Shown piece after piece: positions 21,762 through 33,700 of a DNA stretch of 64,000 nucleotides (positions are counted from its first letter, which is position 1; the number at the start of each line of letters is the position of its first letter). The stretch is from NCBI GenBank assembly GCA_905147135.1, contig LR990053.1:2616501-2680500 (forward strand), given 5' to 3'. The notes beneath the pieces are model-generated. The model ran no database searches and was not told where the DNA came from. It saw only the letters and a list, made by a program, of their open reading frames with translations. The position numbers and the translations under genes are program-made. The stretch is from Blastobasis lacticolella. Lineage: Eukaryota; Arthropoda; Insecta; Lepidoptera; Blastobasidae.

Positions 21762-22274
21762 CATCATCATCATTCGAGCGGTCAATCCAATCCCGGCTAC
21801 TGCCATGGTCCGCTTTCCTGCTTTGCTTTCTCCACTTTGCCCGATCTTCGGCATCCTCACATCGTAAGCCGTTGGCCCTCGCGTTCGACTAGGCGATGTC
21901 AATCCATCGCTTCTTAGGTCTCCTGCGGGACCTCTTTCCTGATACAGGCAGGTTTAAACACCTATTACCCAAGTATCCCTGGGGCTTGCGCAACACGTGA
22001 CCATACCAGCGCAGCCATGCCTCTTCGATCTTATCCGCGATATCTCTTACGCCAATTCTGCCACGAATGTACTCGTTATGTACTCTATCAAGTCGCGTAA
22101 CGCGACACATCGTTTTCATTTCGTTGGCGTGGGGTTCGCGGACATGTTTCGTCAGCGCTGGCCAGGTTTCGCTGCCGTAAAGCATAACAGGCCTAATTAT
22201 GCTCTTATATATTAGCTCCTTGAGCATGATTGGGATTTTAGGGTCACAGGTGACCGCCGTGAGCTCCCGCCATA
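21762..22274 (-). mobile_element. 5'-truncated RTE-like retrotransposon, 18-bp target duplication
   Basis: Minus strand: KSIIRPVMLYGSETWPALTK, VTRLDRVHNEYIRGRIGV, RRRPKKRWIDIA, one TAG, then the frame continues to a (GATGAT) tail. ACAAGTGTTAGTGAGAAT is present at 21744-21761 and 22275-22292. Low decay and intact duplications indicate a fairly recent insertion. Confidence 0.8.
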
Positions 22275-22739
22275 ACAAGTGTTAGTGAGAATACAGGACT
22301 TCAAATTAGCGAAATATTGAACTATTCTGTATAAATGTTGAGTAAGTGACATGCACTGTATACTTGAACATACAAGTAAATATCAAGAACTTCCGAAAAT
22401 ACAACTAACTGCACTAATAACTAATCTAAAAAAAGATTGTTTCCTAAATTTGACATCGTTAGAAATTAACTTTAACATTAAGTAAGATGACATGCAAACA
22501 GCATCTACAATACAATATACATATACTACAAGTGACACCTTGCGAAAAACTGAGAAGTAGACTCACTACCGCCATCTAACGGCGAATAGCGTAACTAAAA
22601 CCGCTAATCGATATCAACTTTTCGTTATCTTCAATCTAGATTATATTTAAGTTAAAAATAAAAATAATTTAAGTGACATCTAGAGAAAAACTAAGAACAT
22701 TATTTACGAGAGCCATCGTACGTAATAGGGGAACTACAA

Positions 22740-23334
22740 CATTAGGAATTTCAGCCATTGTCCGTAGCCGCTCAGCTAAATCGAAAGTTAAAAACGGCGG
22801 TATATTTTGATCTGAGTAAGGCGTTTGATTGTGTATAGTAAAGTAAATTAAAATCGAAACTTGAAGACTGTGGTGTTAGGGTAATAGCTAGGAACTGGTT
22901 CGTTAGCTATCTTAAAGAAAGGTAGAGCTCGTCTAATCGCATTAACGCACACAAGCAAATTTAAAATATGGACGCAATACATATACAAATGCCGTTGTAA
23001 TTGGTCATTCAGTTGCCGGTGAAATTCAAACGTAGGAGCACGCGTCGTTCATTGGCTCCCACACAGATGAAGTGTCGTTATCAATATTTGCACTCACACA
23101 TCGAAATCAACTAACTAAGTAGTGGGGCGCTTCATTCTAGACTAGACGAGCTCTAGCAGTGTAGAAATATTAAAACTTGAGAAAATCAATAATTCATATT
23201 ATAAAGTAGCGCTTAGGTCTGGATTTTTTCATTTAGGATTAATAATCGCGGAGTTCCGCAAAGGGCTATAGTGGGTTTAATTTTATTCATCATTAACATA
23301 AATAATCTGCTGAAAATGATTATGACACAATGAC
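22740..23334 (+). mobile_element. Non-LTR reverse-transcriptase relic, left part
   Basis: Plus strand reads GGIYFDLSKAFDCV and ARNWFVSYLKER, is cut by a MITE at 22923-23155, and continues with a GVPQ-type motif and LILFIININNLL. It stops at the LTR element and resumes at 27331. Stops show it is dead. Confidence 0.7.
22925..23153. mobile_element. MITE-T copy 2, TA target, inside the RT relic
   Basis: Near-identical to 12083-12333 except for about 20 bp lost from the left arm. TA on both sides. Confidence 0.7.
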
Positions 23335-23338
23335 ATAT

Positions 23339-23467
23339 TGCGATGTGTGGCGAAATAATACGCAACGGATTTATTAAGTTGTATAATGTATGCTGTTGAA
23401 TGGCTCTACTTACAGTAACTGCTGAACTTATATGTACTAATGCGGGGTGAGGGGAGGCCACACTACA
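23339..23467 (-). repeat. 3' LTR of the non-coding LTR element
   Basis: 129 bp, TG...CA on either strand; ends share an inverted GTGTGG/CCACAC. Preceded on the minus strand by the polypurine tract at 23477-23468. Confidence 0.8.
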
Positions 23468-26400
23468 CCTCCCCCCTAATTGAAAAAAAAATATATTGCT
23501 ATGCTAATACATTTTTTATGTCCTTCTATTAACATTCATATAGGTACCTGTTAGCATGTACTATTAGGCGATTTACTGCTAAAACAATAAATTCAATGTT
23601 TATAAATGCTACCCTGTGTGTAATGTACCCGCCTTTAATTTGTTTTGAATTTTATTTTACTTGCAAAACAAAAAGTAGGCCGGTACATTATAATATAGTA
23701 TGTATTTAAAATTAATTTAGCTTTTTAGAAAGATAATAATTATAATTATAATAATTAAATTTGAAATTGGTACAAGACATTTCTGATATTTCACAAAGGC
23801 GTATTTTTAACAAATTTAACTGTTAATGTATTATATTACACGGAGTCACCAAAAAAAATGTTATTATAAGTGCAAAGAGTACATGCAATTTTACACAATC
23901 ATCTATATAATATATTGATAACTTGCTGAAAAAGTCAGTCAAGAGTTTGTGGTAAGACTTAAAATAATAGTTCTCTAATTACATTAGGCGCATTACAAAA
24001 CTGCAACTGCGACTAATTTTATAAAATTACGAGGTATCTACCTGTATATTTATTCAAAGTAGTCTGTAACTTCTTATTGACCATGATATAACTATCAGTT
24101 AATGAAAGATAAAAGTGGTTAACTATGTCATAGTATTATAGAGATAAAAAAAAATTACATTTTAGCTTTTCATCAATAAGTATTCGTTAAAACTAACAAT
24201 AACAGTATAAACTAATATATTTAAGTGACAATACAATAGCATCGTCGACATTTAATTTAAAAAATTGGTTCTGTAAATTACTTCATTTGTACCAATAAAA
24301 TGTAAGGAAAAGTACAATTTAAAATACTTTCTGTATAGGTGTAACTGTATCATAATTGATAAATTATTCGCTTTACATATTTTTGCATTTAAGTAGGTAT
24401 ATTCACCCTTTCAAACAAGTTACACAACGTTTGCCACTTTCTTCAAATTTATAATTTCTTCTTAACTATAGAAATCTTAACAACATTTCTTTAATGAATA
24501 CAATTTCAATTTTTAGTTAAGAACTAAGTACATACCTGACCAATTAGTCAAGCATTAATTCGCCGTGTTGACAATAGATTTTCATTATGTTATAAGAATA
24601 GTCACTTTAACGAAATGACATCGACATGATACACGCACAGATACCTAACCAAAAAAAATAGTAGATAGACACTAAATTCATGTTGTTGAACATGAACACG
24701 AACTATGCTTCCCTTCAAATATATTTCTAATTTATTCATAAGTATAGGTACTTAATAGATTAAAATATAATCTCTACTTAATCTTTCATACATTTTCCTT
24801 TATTATCTTCTTTTATTATTTATAAACTTTTTAACAATCATATCCAAAGTCGTCGTTAATTATTATTAGTCAGTTACTTCTCGAGTACTGCTTTAATTTT
24901 AGTAAAGATACACATACTTTCATTAACATTTTTATGCGGTAGCTACCCAGTATACATTTATTCATTATTTATTATAAAAGTACTTTTTACTTTTCATGAG
25001 TCGCGACTCTTATAATATATATTATTTATAATCATTTAGTAAGGGATACCTTCTTTTAAGACCTTTTAATATCTCCAACCATTTTCACGGGGGAAAACTA
25101 AGTTCCGGCCATGATCAAATGAAGGATCGGCCCCTTACCGTACCTTTATATTTGTGTATCTCCGATGACTTTGATAGTATATTATACCTATTCCATATCC
25201 TTTCAAAATTTACAAACCAATCGAATGTTCGTTTAGCAGAAATTCTTGTAACTTATGGGTGATCGGTCCATTTGTCTAATTACTGCTAACCAAATCATTC
25301 CACATTCTCTCGGTGCTTCTATCAAGCTTCTTTCATAACTTTCCTGAATCCTATATATCCATTATACCTTTTCGTTTCGTATTTCGTATCCAAAACGCTT
25401 TCGTTCTATCTTACTTTTCCATACAATACCATAATCACCACGCTTGGCCATAATTAAACCAACAACTACTTATCTTCCGTTACTCACTATAGCCTTTCAA
25501 TTCAATATTACGCACAAACGATGTACCTAATTGTGTTGTGTACACAAAAGGATTTTTAATACATCGTTGTGTATAACAAAAAGACATAACATTGATTATT
25601 TCCATAACATATATTTACTTCAAGTACTTCTTAATATAATCTGTAAAGGAGATATCGTATTTTTTCATACTTTACAAACGTAATAATGTCTTGTGATCAC
25701 ATATACAGGCTGTCCATTATTTATTTTAACGATTTAAGATTATTTTTGATGTATTTTTCATAAAGTAAATAATATATGTAAGTTCTATTTATAAATAACA
25801 TACTATACAAAAAATATAGGTTAATTTTATTTCAAAACGTATATTCCATACTGTTGATTTTAAAACAATTACGACATTAGTGCGCACCATAAATGTACAA
25901 GTTTGAAACAATTTGCGTATATATCGTGAAACTTTTGTTAGACCTAATCTGTGATCTGTTTAATTTTGTAACAGATAATTTATAATATGTTGATTGGGCT
26001 CATGAAACAATCACGTTGCATCGCTCGGGTGCAAGTTGCTATGCGCAACCGTGCGCGGGTCTGCGTCGTCAGCATTCGGTGGCGACGTTCTGCATCGCTT
26101 GATGGAATGCTTACAACGTGACACTTCGATGTTTCGTAACACGATATTGTGTTTCTAAGTGCGCTTTGAGCATCTTATTATGAAATTATAATTATGAGTG
26201 ACCTAGATAATGAAATGCATTGAATGCGATCAAGAACAAAGGTGGAACTTAATTTCCATTAATGTATGTAATGGCAATACGTAAGAGTTATTTTGAGATA
26301 TTTATAAGTAGTGAAATAATTTGTACATTGCAAATGTTTTAAGTGTTGATAAAAACACTTTTTATTAAGTGGGGTATAGGAATAAGAGAGATACTCATGT

Positions 26401-27197
26401 CATTTACTGGTTTTCTAGCAACTTTCCTTCACATTCTTGCTTCCTAACGCAAATCGAAAGACTTGTGTCAAAAATAATATGCCTGAAGGACGTAACGTCG
26501 TTATTGGTTAAAAAAATTTTTTTTTAACTTGTAACAGCTCTGTATAGTGCACAATTATTAATTCACTTGTATTTATTTGAACTCTATTAAATTATATCTA
26601 TAGCGCAATATGTATGTATGTGTGTGTACGTCACTTACTGTTAATTACCAATTAGAAAATATTGTCAACATGAGACATGCCTTTACACAGCATAATTACT
26701 GCTCGTTACGTTAAGTAAAATCCATTTTTTTTTACTTCGCCAAAAGCACTTTCTGCCACTTTTCCGGTATTTTTTCCTCGGGCTCCAACTACCTCGATTC
26801 GCTCTCCAACGTCCGTATTTCTTGACTGCGGGCTCCGTCTCCTGAACACGTTCGACTCCCGGCAGCTCTACATTAATTCATTCATATTATTATATTTACT
26901 CTTCTCTCCATTTTCTTCCTCACGATTTTTTTTTCATTGTATAAAAATATTTCCTGTTTTTCCTTTCCAAATATTAGATTTTCTTCACATAGGTATTTCA
27001 TTTACTAGGCGCCATATTTTATATGTATTTTATTGTTTATAGTTATGATGTTATATTTAACTTATTCAGTCCATTTTCACCACTTTCACTACTTTGTCAC
27101 TTTTTTTTACTTCTTATTTGCGTAATTTTATTGTAGTTAATCATTATTTGTACCGTCTACACAGCACTGCCGCAAGGCAGCACTGGCAGGGTCGCCA

Positions 27198-27326
27198 TGC
27201 GATGTGTGGCGAAATAATACGCAACGGATTTATTAAGTTGTATAATGTATGCTGTTGAATGGCTCTACTTACAGTAACTGCTGAACTTATATGTACTAAT
27301 GCGGGGTGAGGGGAGGCCACACTACA
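27198..27326 (-). repeat. 5' LTR of the non-coding LTR element
   Basis: Identical to 23339-23467. Contains CATATAAG and AATAAA on the minus strand. Followed by the primer-binding site and a small hairpin (CTGCC-ttgc-GGCAG). Confidence 0.8.
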
Positions 27327-27330
27327 ATAT

Positions 27331-27620
27331 AACTAACCTATTTTCAGATGATATTACCATTGTGATAGAGGGTAATATTGTAACGCAATAGCAGAAAGAA
27401 ATAGAGGATATAATAGAACATGTGATTGAATGGCTAACACATAATGATTTTAAAGATAACCTTGATAAAGCATCAGCATTTTTTAAATTAAGAGTTACGT
27501 CTCAGCGACTGAGTCAAAGACCTAAAATATTTTAATGACGTACAAAGCAGACTAACCTTAGCTCACAAAAATAGCTATATAACAGAGACACAGAATCTTA
27601 AAATGTTTCGCTAACTACCA
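27331..27620 (+). mobile_element. Non-LTR reverse-transcriptase relic, right part
   Basis: Resumes with the catalytic-box region (LFSDDITIVIEG) and a HVIEWLTHNDFK segment, in the frame left off at 23334 once the LTR element and one ATAT are ignored. Decays into stops afterwards. Confidence 0.68.
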
Positions 27621-27726
27621 ATCAACGCTCTTCCACTATGTCCAAGACATTTTCTTATTGCCGTTATCACTAAACTTAGGAATCGACTAAGTTCTTTCTT
27701 ATCTCAATTTGGACGTTGCTAATGAC

Positions 27727-28078
27727 CAGTTTTCCAGTAGGTGTTATCATTTGGTTTCAAAAAGCATCAATAGATGGCGCTCCTACAATTTTGATACTTT
27801 CTTTTTAAGTCTGTATGCTTGTGGCAGTGATGTCATACAGCAAACTAATACTAAATAAAAAAATTAAAACATAACTTTAAAAGGTTGAAAGAAATAAAAT
27901 AAAAAATTATATGAGTAGGCACTATGTTCCATTTTGAATGGAGTTACGTTCATTTTTTATCCTAGCCTCCATAAACGAACTGACTCAGTTAAATTGTTTT
28001 TTTTTTTTGTAATAATTTATTAAAACCTTTGAAAATTATTGATATATAGAATATGATCCAGTACAACGTACCAGTAAA
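27727..28078. mobile_element. MITE-F copy, degenerate
   Basis: Left end cagttttccagtaggtg and tagatggcgctcc match 15537-15911; the right end is diverged. 28080-29040 beyond it is AT-rich 'taggtacc' spacer without a feature. Confidence 0.5.
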
Positions 28079-29041
28079 AACGGCTGAATACTTATCTACC
28101 TATTTGATTTTATACATATTTAAGTTACCTTATCTATTGAAAGGGCGTTCCGCGGTTCCGCTTCCGCCTCCGCTCCGCTACTCACCCAAAATGTGGCCTA
28201 ACCCGTACATAGGTATTGTACCTACGAAACGTTAACGTGTAAATAAATCAGACCAGTGGGGTTTGGTTTATTATTGACCTAATTAAGTTAGGTACGCAAG
28301 TAGGTACCTGCCTACATACCTAATCACAATAAATTAATCGTGCTAGGTAATCTACTTTAGCATAGGTTTAGGTAGGTACCCGTACCTGTTCCCGTGCCTT
28401 ACATCAAATATTATCTATATACCTACATAAACAATAATAAGTAACGGAACTAAAGTACTACATCTGCACTATTTACCCAATGAGGATAAAAACTTAATCA
28501 CAACATTTTCTACTATCTATCCATAACATCAGCTAAGTAGGTTAGAACTTACGTACCTAAGCTTGTAATTGCATTATACCTACTTGCTTTGACTACCTAC
28601 GTAGTTAGTACGCAGTAAATACCTAAACATTTGACATCTACTTTTTACTTATCGCCATCTCACTCGCTCACGCAGGGGATTATTGTTCGTGGAATGCGCG
28701 CGTCGGCATAGTCTCACAACATCGTGTTCATAAGAACAAAATTAGTAAATGTTCGTAAGACATGACTCTTAGTGCAAGCGCATAAAACTGATAATCGAGT
28801 TTCACTTCGTACGAGGTCGCCTTACTAACATCGAAGCACGTCGCACGAGGCTACCCATAGTGACTACTTTGTAAAAGTACATTCATAAATTATATTTTAT
28901 TTATCTAAATTAAGGCTTTTTGAGATACAATTACTAGGTCAAAAAAATTGTAAAAATTAAACTTTTTTTTCAGTAAATATCTGTAGTGATTATCCCAAAA
29001 ATAATAGTAATAGGGCTAAAATTAAAAAGTCCTTGAAAAAC

Positions 29042-29214
29042 ATAGTCTCGTGGGGAGCACGCTTACGTCACTAGCGGAACTTTTTGTAGTTATGTATGGC
29101 CACTAGGAATGTCCCAATTGGCCAACAAAGCCTTGTCGGCGGCCATTTTGTACGATGCTGAGTCATCAAAAGGTGAAAAATGTCTGAATTAATCCGTGCT
29201 CCCCACGAGACTAT
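29042..29214. mobile_element. 173-bp MITE with perfect 19-bp inverted ends
   Basis: ATAGTCTCGTGGGGAGCAC and its exact complement bound the element. It sits about 535 bp upstream of the start codon at 29749, so in or near the promoter or 5' UTR of that gene. Confidence 0.65.
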
Positions 29215-29748
29215 TCAACGGTATTGGGCATTTCCCTCTTGAACACAAAATTTGGGTTTCATGTTCCCATTTCTAGCACTAGTGCAGGCAAAAAAAATAT
29301 TACCATTATTTTTGAGCACATTAAAATATGCTATTGTTTACACATTTTTTTTCCTGCGACAAAATTGGTCGCTGGTAAAATAGTTTTCAAAAAGTTGTAA
29401 ACGTAGAAACCGCGGAAGTTTCAATTTTCCAGCTGAAGCGGGCAAGAAGCGCCGACGCGGAGGTCCCATCACATGGGTCTGCTGTATTATTTTGGAAGAA
29501 TTGTCAGTGGTCAAGAGTGAAGTGCGTGTCTTTTATCTAAATTGAATGCACCGTGTTTATCTGTCAAATTAGTGAAGTGAAAGATAACCAATGTTGCGTT
29601 TATTGGTTGCCGCGCGAATGTTTACATCGAAGTTGAATGAAGTCCGCCGGTAATACTTGCAAGATGTAGTCGTATGCATAAGCCTTGCTTATTAGAATTT
29701 ACACAAGTAGTGTTAGTTCTGATAGGTGTTCCCGGATAATTTGTAAAC

Positions 29749-30715
29749 ATGACGGAACCGCTGATCAAGGTGAAGACTGAGCGGCCCGATGAGGCGGAGA
29801 TTCGGGAGCTAGCGGCCAAGATGGTGGAGGCCAACAAGGCGAAAGCCTTGGCGGCATCTGTGGCCGCTGCCAGACCTCCCCCAGGAACGATGGTGGGCGC
29901 CACACCTCCAGGCGCCGGCGGCCAGATGGGCATCCTGAACTTCCTCACGAGGAAGCCTGGCGCGACGGGCGCCCCGGTGACAGATCAGCGACCAGCTCCT
30001 GACGCGGACAAGAAAACACCAGCTCCTGACGAAGCCAGTTGGAAGGGCCACTTTGGCTGGGACATGCTTGGAAAGTGTCACATTCCCTACATCTATCGGT
30101 CTGGTGAAAAGTATGTTGCAGTCCGAATGGTCGAGATCAAACTCCTAAACAAGTACCTGAACTATCTCCATGCCGACATCTACTCGTGCACATGTATCCG
30201 GAGTTACTACATCACTGAGATTGAGTCTCGGCTGCTCAACGAAATCAATAATAGGCATTGTGATGGCCAGTTTGGACGAGATCCTTTCACCCAAAAAGAC
30301 TTAGTAGTGAGACTTTCAGATGCTTATGAGTTCTATAATTTCTTAGACGTTTGTTATAATAAATTATTAAGAGGTACAACTACAAATACTAAAGATAAGT
30401 GTGGATTCATTAGGATAAATAAGGAATCAGTGGTGCCGTATACAGTGCGGGACAGTCAGAAATTTGTGCCTTTATTTTATTTTGAAGGTGAAACGGACAA
30501 TTTGAAATTAAAAGCAGACCAACTGAAAGGTTGGGACTTATCGTACCTGAAGTTTTGTTGTAAAGTGCAGGGCATCAGAAATGAACTGTTTGCCAGTGAG
30601 ACGTGTTCTGTGATCAGTTTGACAGACATTAAGAGCTACTTCCCACCTGGGACGGAGTTCGAAGAGTACTGGCCAAATAAAGTTGTGGATTCTCAATTAC
30701 TCATCTCGGCAAAAG
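29749..30715 (+). CDS. Unrecognised gene, coding exon 1
   Basis: 322 codons plus one base; donor GGTGAG. The frame runs on into the intron for 16 more codons to a TAA at 30766-30768, but the donor in phase with exon 2 makes splicing far more likely. Context AAACATG suits initiation. Confidence 0.85.
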
Positions 30716-33700
30716 GTGAGATTTTTCGCATTATCTTTAGTTTTACTAAGCAATTTGTAATTCACTAAATACAAGGGTCTAATGTGACAACAACATAACT
30801 CAAATTGGTTAGAATGCCATCCATCATTATGCCGATGTCTGCTAAGCATAGAGACCTAAGTTCAGATACTATAAAATAGAGGCTGCTGTGGCAAAAGTTA
30901 TTTATAAATCTAGAAACCAAAACTTTGATTTATTTATTCAGGAAACTTAGTTGTAAACTAAAAAAAATTTTAATAAACTAAATAATGATTTTGTTAAAAA
31001 GAATATATATATCTGTCCACTGACCAACATACAGCAGCCTTTCATTTTTGTATAAAAATAGCATCATCATCATCACAGCCCGTAACAGTCCACTGCAGGA
31101 CTCAGGGCCTCTCCCACGAAAGGGAAGGTTATTGCCATCATCTCCACGTTTGGCAGGCGGGTTGGAGATTGCAGTGTTTAAATATAACAATGGAAAATGC
31201 TGCTGCCCATTTTCCAGACTACGGAGACTCTTGATCTTTTGCCTCGAAATCATTAGTTGCCTTATACGACACCCATGAGTGTAAGGGGTTGGTGCTATTC
31301 TACTATGCCAGACACCACACGGCCACCAATATAGCATCAGAGGGTGCCAATTTGCTTCAGAGGCTGGTCAACTAGTCTCTAAAGTATAAAGGAGAATGGG
31401 CATTTTGTACCCACCCTAGTAAGACATTGTGACCCTTATAATTTGAAAGGTTATAAAAATAACTTTTAATGTTTGTATTTGTGCAAACTTTTATCTCATG
31501 TAGGGAAAATGTTATAGACACTTTTTTTATACCATTATACCACTGTCACTGCAGCCTATGGACCATAGTCCATATAATAGTCCATAGCTATAAACATCAT
31601 AAATTTTAATCAGCATCAATTCTTAATGCCACCTGTCGTCGATCATGGGTACTTATTGATCCAAACCCATATTTTTATAATATTAGTCTAAAAGGGTTTT
31701 CTTTATAAGATTTAAATATGTGCGAGGTGTCCCTTCCTGTTTACTGTAGATGTTCCCTGGGGTCTGTCCTGAGCCCTTTCCTGTTTTATGTTGTGTGTGC
31801 TCAGTCACAAATTTCGGACACGCCCCTATAGTTCATGAATACGGGGCTGGGCTGGCTTAGACAGAATATTCGCAGAGAGGCAGGAAGTGGTCGAAGACAT
31901 CGACATTGAACCTGAACTTCTCCAAAACAGAGAAAGAAACCGATAAATTCAAATTCTCCGGATTCGCGCATGTTCCGAAGATATCCGCACCTGTGTCAAG
32001 TCTCGTAGTCTGTGTGAATGTGACCCTAAAATCCCTGTCAAGTTCAAGGGCATTATTAGGCCTCTGATGCTCTATTCTAGTAATCCTCAGTGTTTCGACC
32101 AGGGTAGAGTTTTTAGGCTATCAAAATGTTAAAGAACATGAAGGTCATCCAGGTATACACGCATCGACCTCGAATGACGAAGTGGAATCTTCAGTAGGAC
32201 CGCATGGTTATGGAAATAGGAATCACAAGGGGTTTTGGCGGTAATATGGAGGAGAGAATTCCAACCGCCAATGTTGGTAAGCGAAGATGGAAAAGGGTAA
32301 TTACCCACCTGGCCGAGTTGCTGTGACCAGGGGACCGAAGTCCAATGGACGCTCTTTGGATCTTGTATATAAGCGTTATAGATGGAACACTCCGTTAGCG
32401 CGATGTAGATTTGACAGTTGCTGTCATGCTGATTGTCTTGTCAACTCGTGTGTGCGAGCTCTCTTTGATTCACTATGGAGATCGCTACAGCCCCCCGGAG
32501 ACTGGAGGTCGATACCGAGCGAGAAGCGGAGTGGAAGTGCTGTTTCGTCGTTGAGCCGTAGTACAGTTATAAGATGCGGTAAGCATTTTGGCGAAACTCT
32601 GGCGTGAGGTTGCCTAGTGAGCCATGCCGATGCGAAGCTGTCCCCAGGTCCACAGTGAGTCGAGACTGGGTGGTGACAGTGGGAGGTCGCAATTGAACGA
32701 CCCAGCACGCGTCCGTGCTGATAATGGTCGTGACCAGGAAGCACGCGTCCGTGCCGACTACGGTCAAAAAGCTGTGACTGCTTGATGCTTGAAGTGACGT
32801 TGTGCAGCTGCTCCGTGATGCTGATGTAGAAGATATTGAGGCTCGTCGTAAGGATCACGTCGGGGTCACCACTTTGGCGGTAATGTGGAGGAGAGAATTC
32901 CAACCGCCAATGTTGGCAAGCGAAGATGGAGAAGGTGGAAAAGGGTAATTACCCACCTGGCCGAGTTGCTGTGGCCAGGGGACCGAAGTCCAATGGACGC
33001 TCTTTGGATCTTGTATATAAGCGTTGTAGATGGAACACTCCGTTAGCGCGATGTAGATTTGACAGTTGCTGTCATGTTGATTGTCTTGCCAACTCGTGTG
33101 TGCGAGCTCTCTTTGATTCACTATGGAGATCGCTACAGGGTAAATGGTGGTCAACTTCTTTGAGAAGGAGCGGCTCTTCTTAATGAATTTTTTCTTTAAG
33201 AAGCCGCACAGAGAGTGGACTTGGGCCCCGACACGGTGTGACCAGAAATAAGATCGACTTTATTATGATGGACAGAAAGCAGGTATTCAGAGATGTTTCT
33301 GTCATAAACAGGTCATCTGAGCCTTTGAATATGAATCTTTAGATTACAAGAAACCGTCTGATGTCCACGCTCTGGCCTAATCTACTCCAAATTATAGCGG
33401 ACACCGAGAAGTTTCAACGGATTCTCAGTGATAAATTTGTTGCTATGAATCCCCCAAATGACATGGACAAGACCGACAATCGAAGAGTCGAAGACATTTA
33501 TGAAATGTCAAACAGCAATGTCGCTTCTTTTATAGGTGCCTCTCAACCGTTTCATATTTCTTTCTCTCTTTTCGTATGAGAACCATCGACAATACCACGG
33601 ATGAACTCGCGAACGACGAACACTTCATAATCGGGATAGATTAGTTTGACATTATTCAAAGGGCTGGCCTGGAAAGGTATGGGCAATGGCCACTATCATA

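Larger units (their letters stand above)
23339..27326 (-). mobile_element. Large non-coding LTR retroelement (LARD-like), 3,988 bp
   Basis: Two 129-bp direct repeats (23339-23467, 27198-27326) are identical by eye and run TG...CA. ATAT flanks both sides (23335-23338, 27327-27330). On the minus strand the 5' LTR is followed directly by TGGCGACCCTGCC, a TGG-starting primer-binding site (27197-27185), and the 3' LTR is preceded by the purine run AGGGGGGAGG (23477-23468). The minus-strand LTR also has a CATATAAG box and AATAAA. The 3.7-kb inside is AT-rich without any ORF over about 60 codons, so it must rely on proteins from another element. Only a short GC-rich island (26015-26105) stands out. 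Confidence 0.82.

Noticed and set aside
23468..27197. Degraded gag-pol inside the LTR element
   Set aside because: I looked on both strands for protease, RT and integrase motifs and saw none; frames are short and AT-rich. A translated search could still find faint traces.
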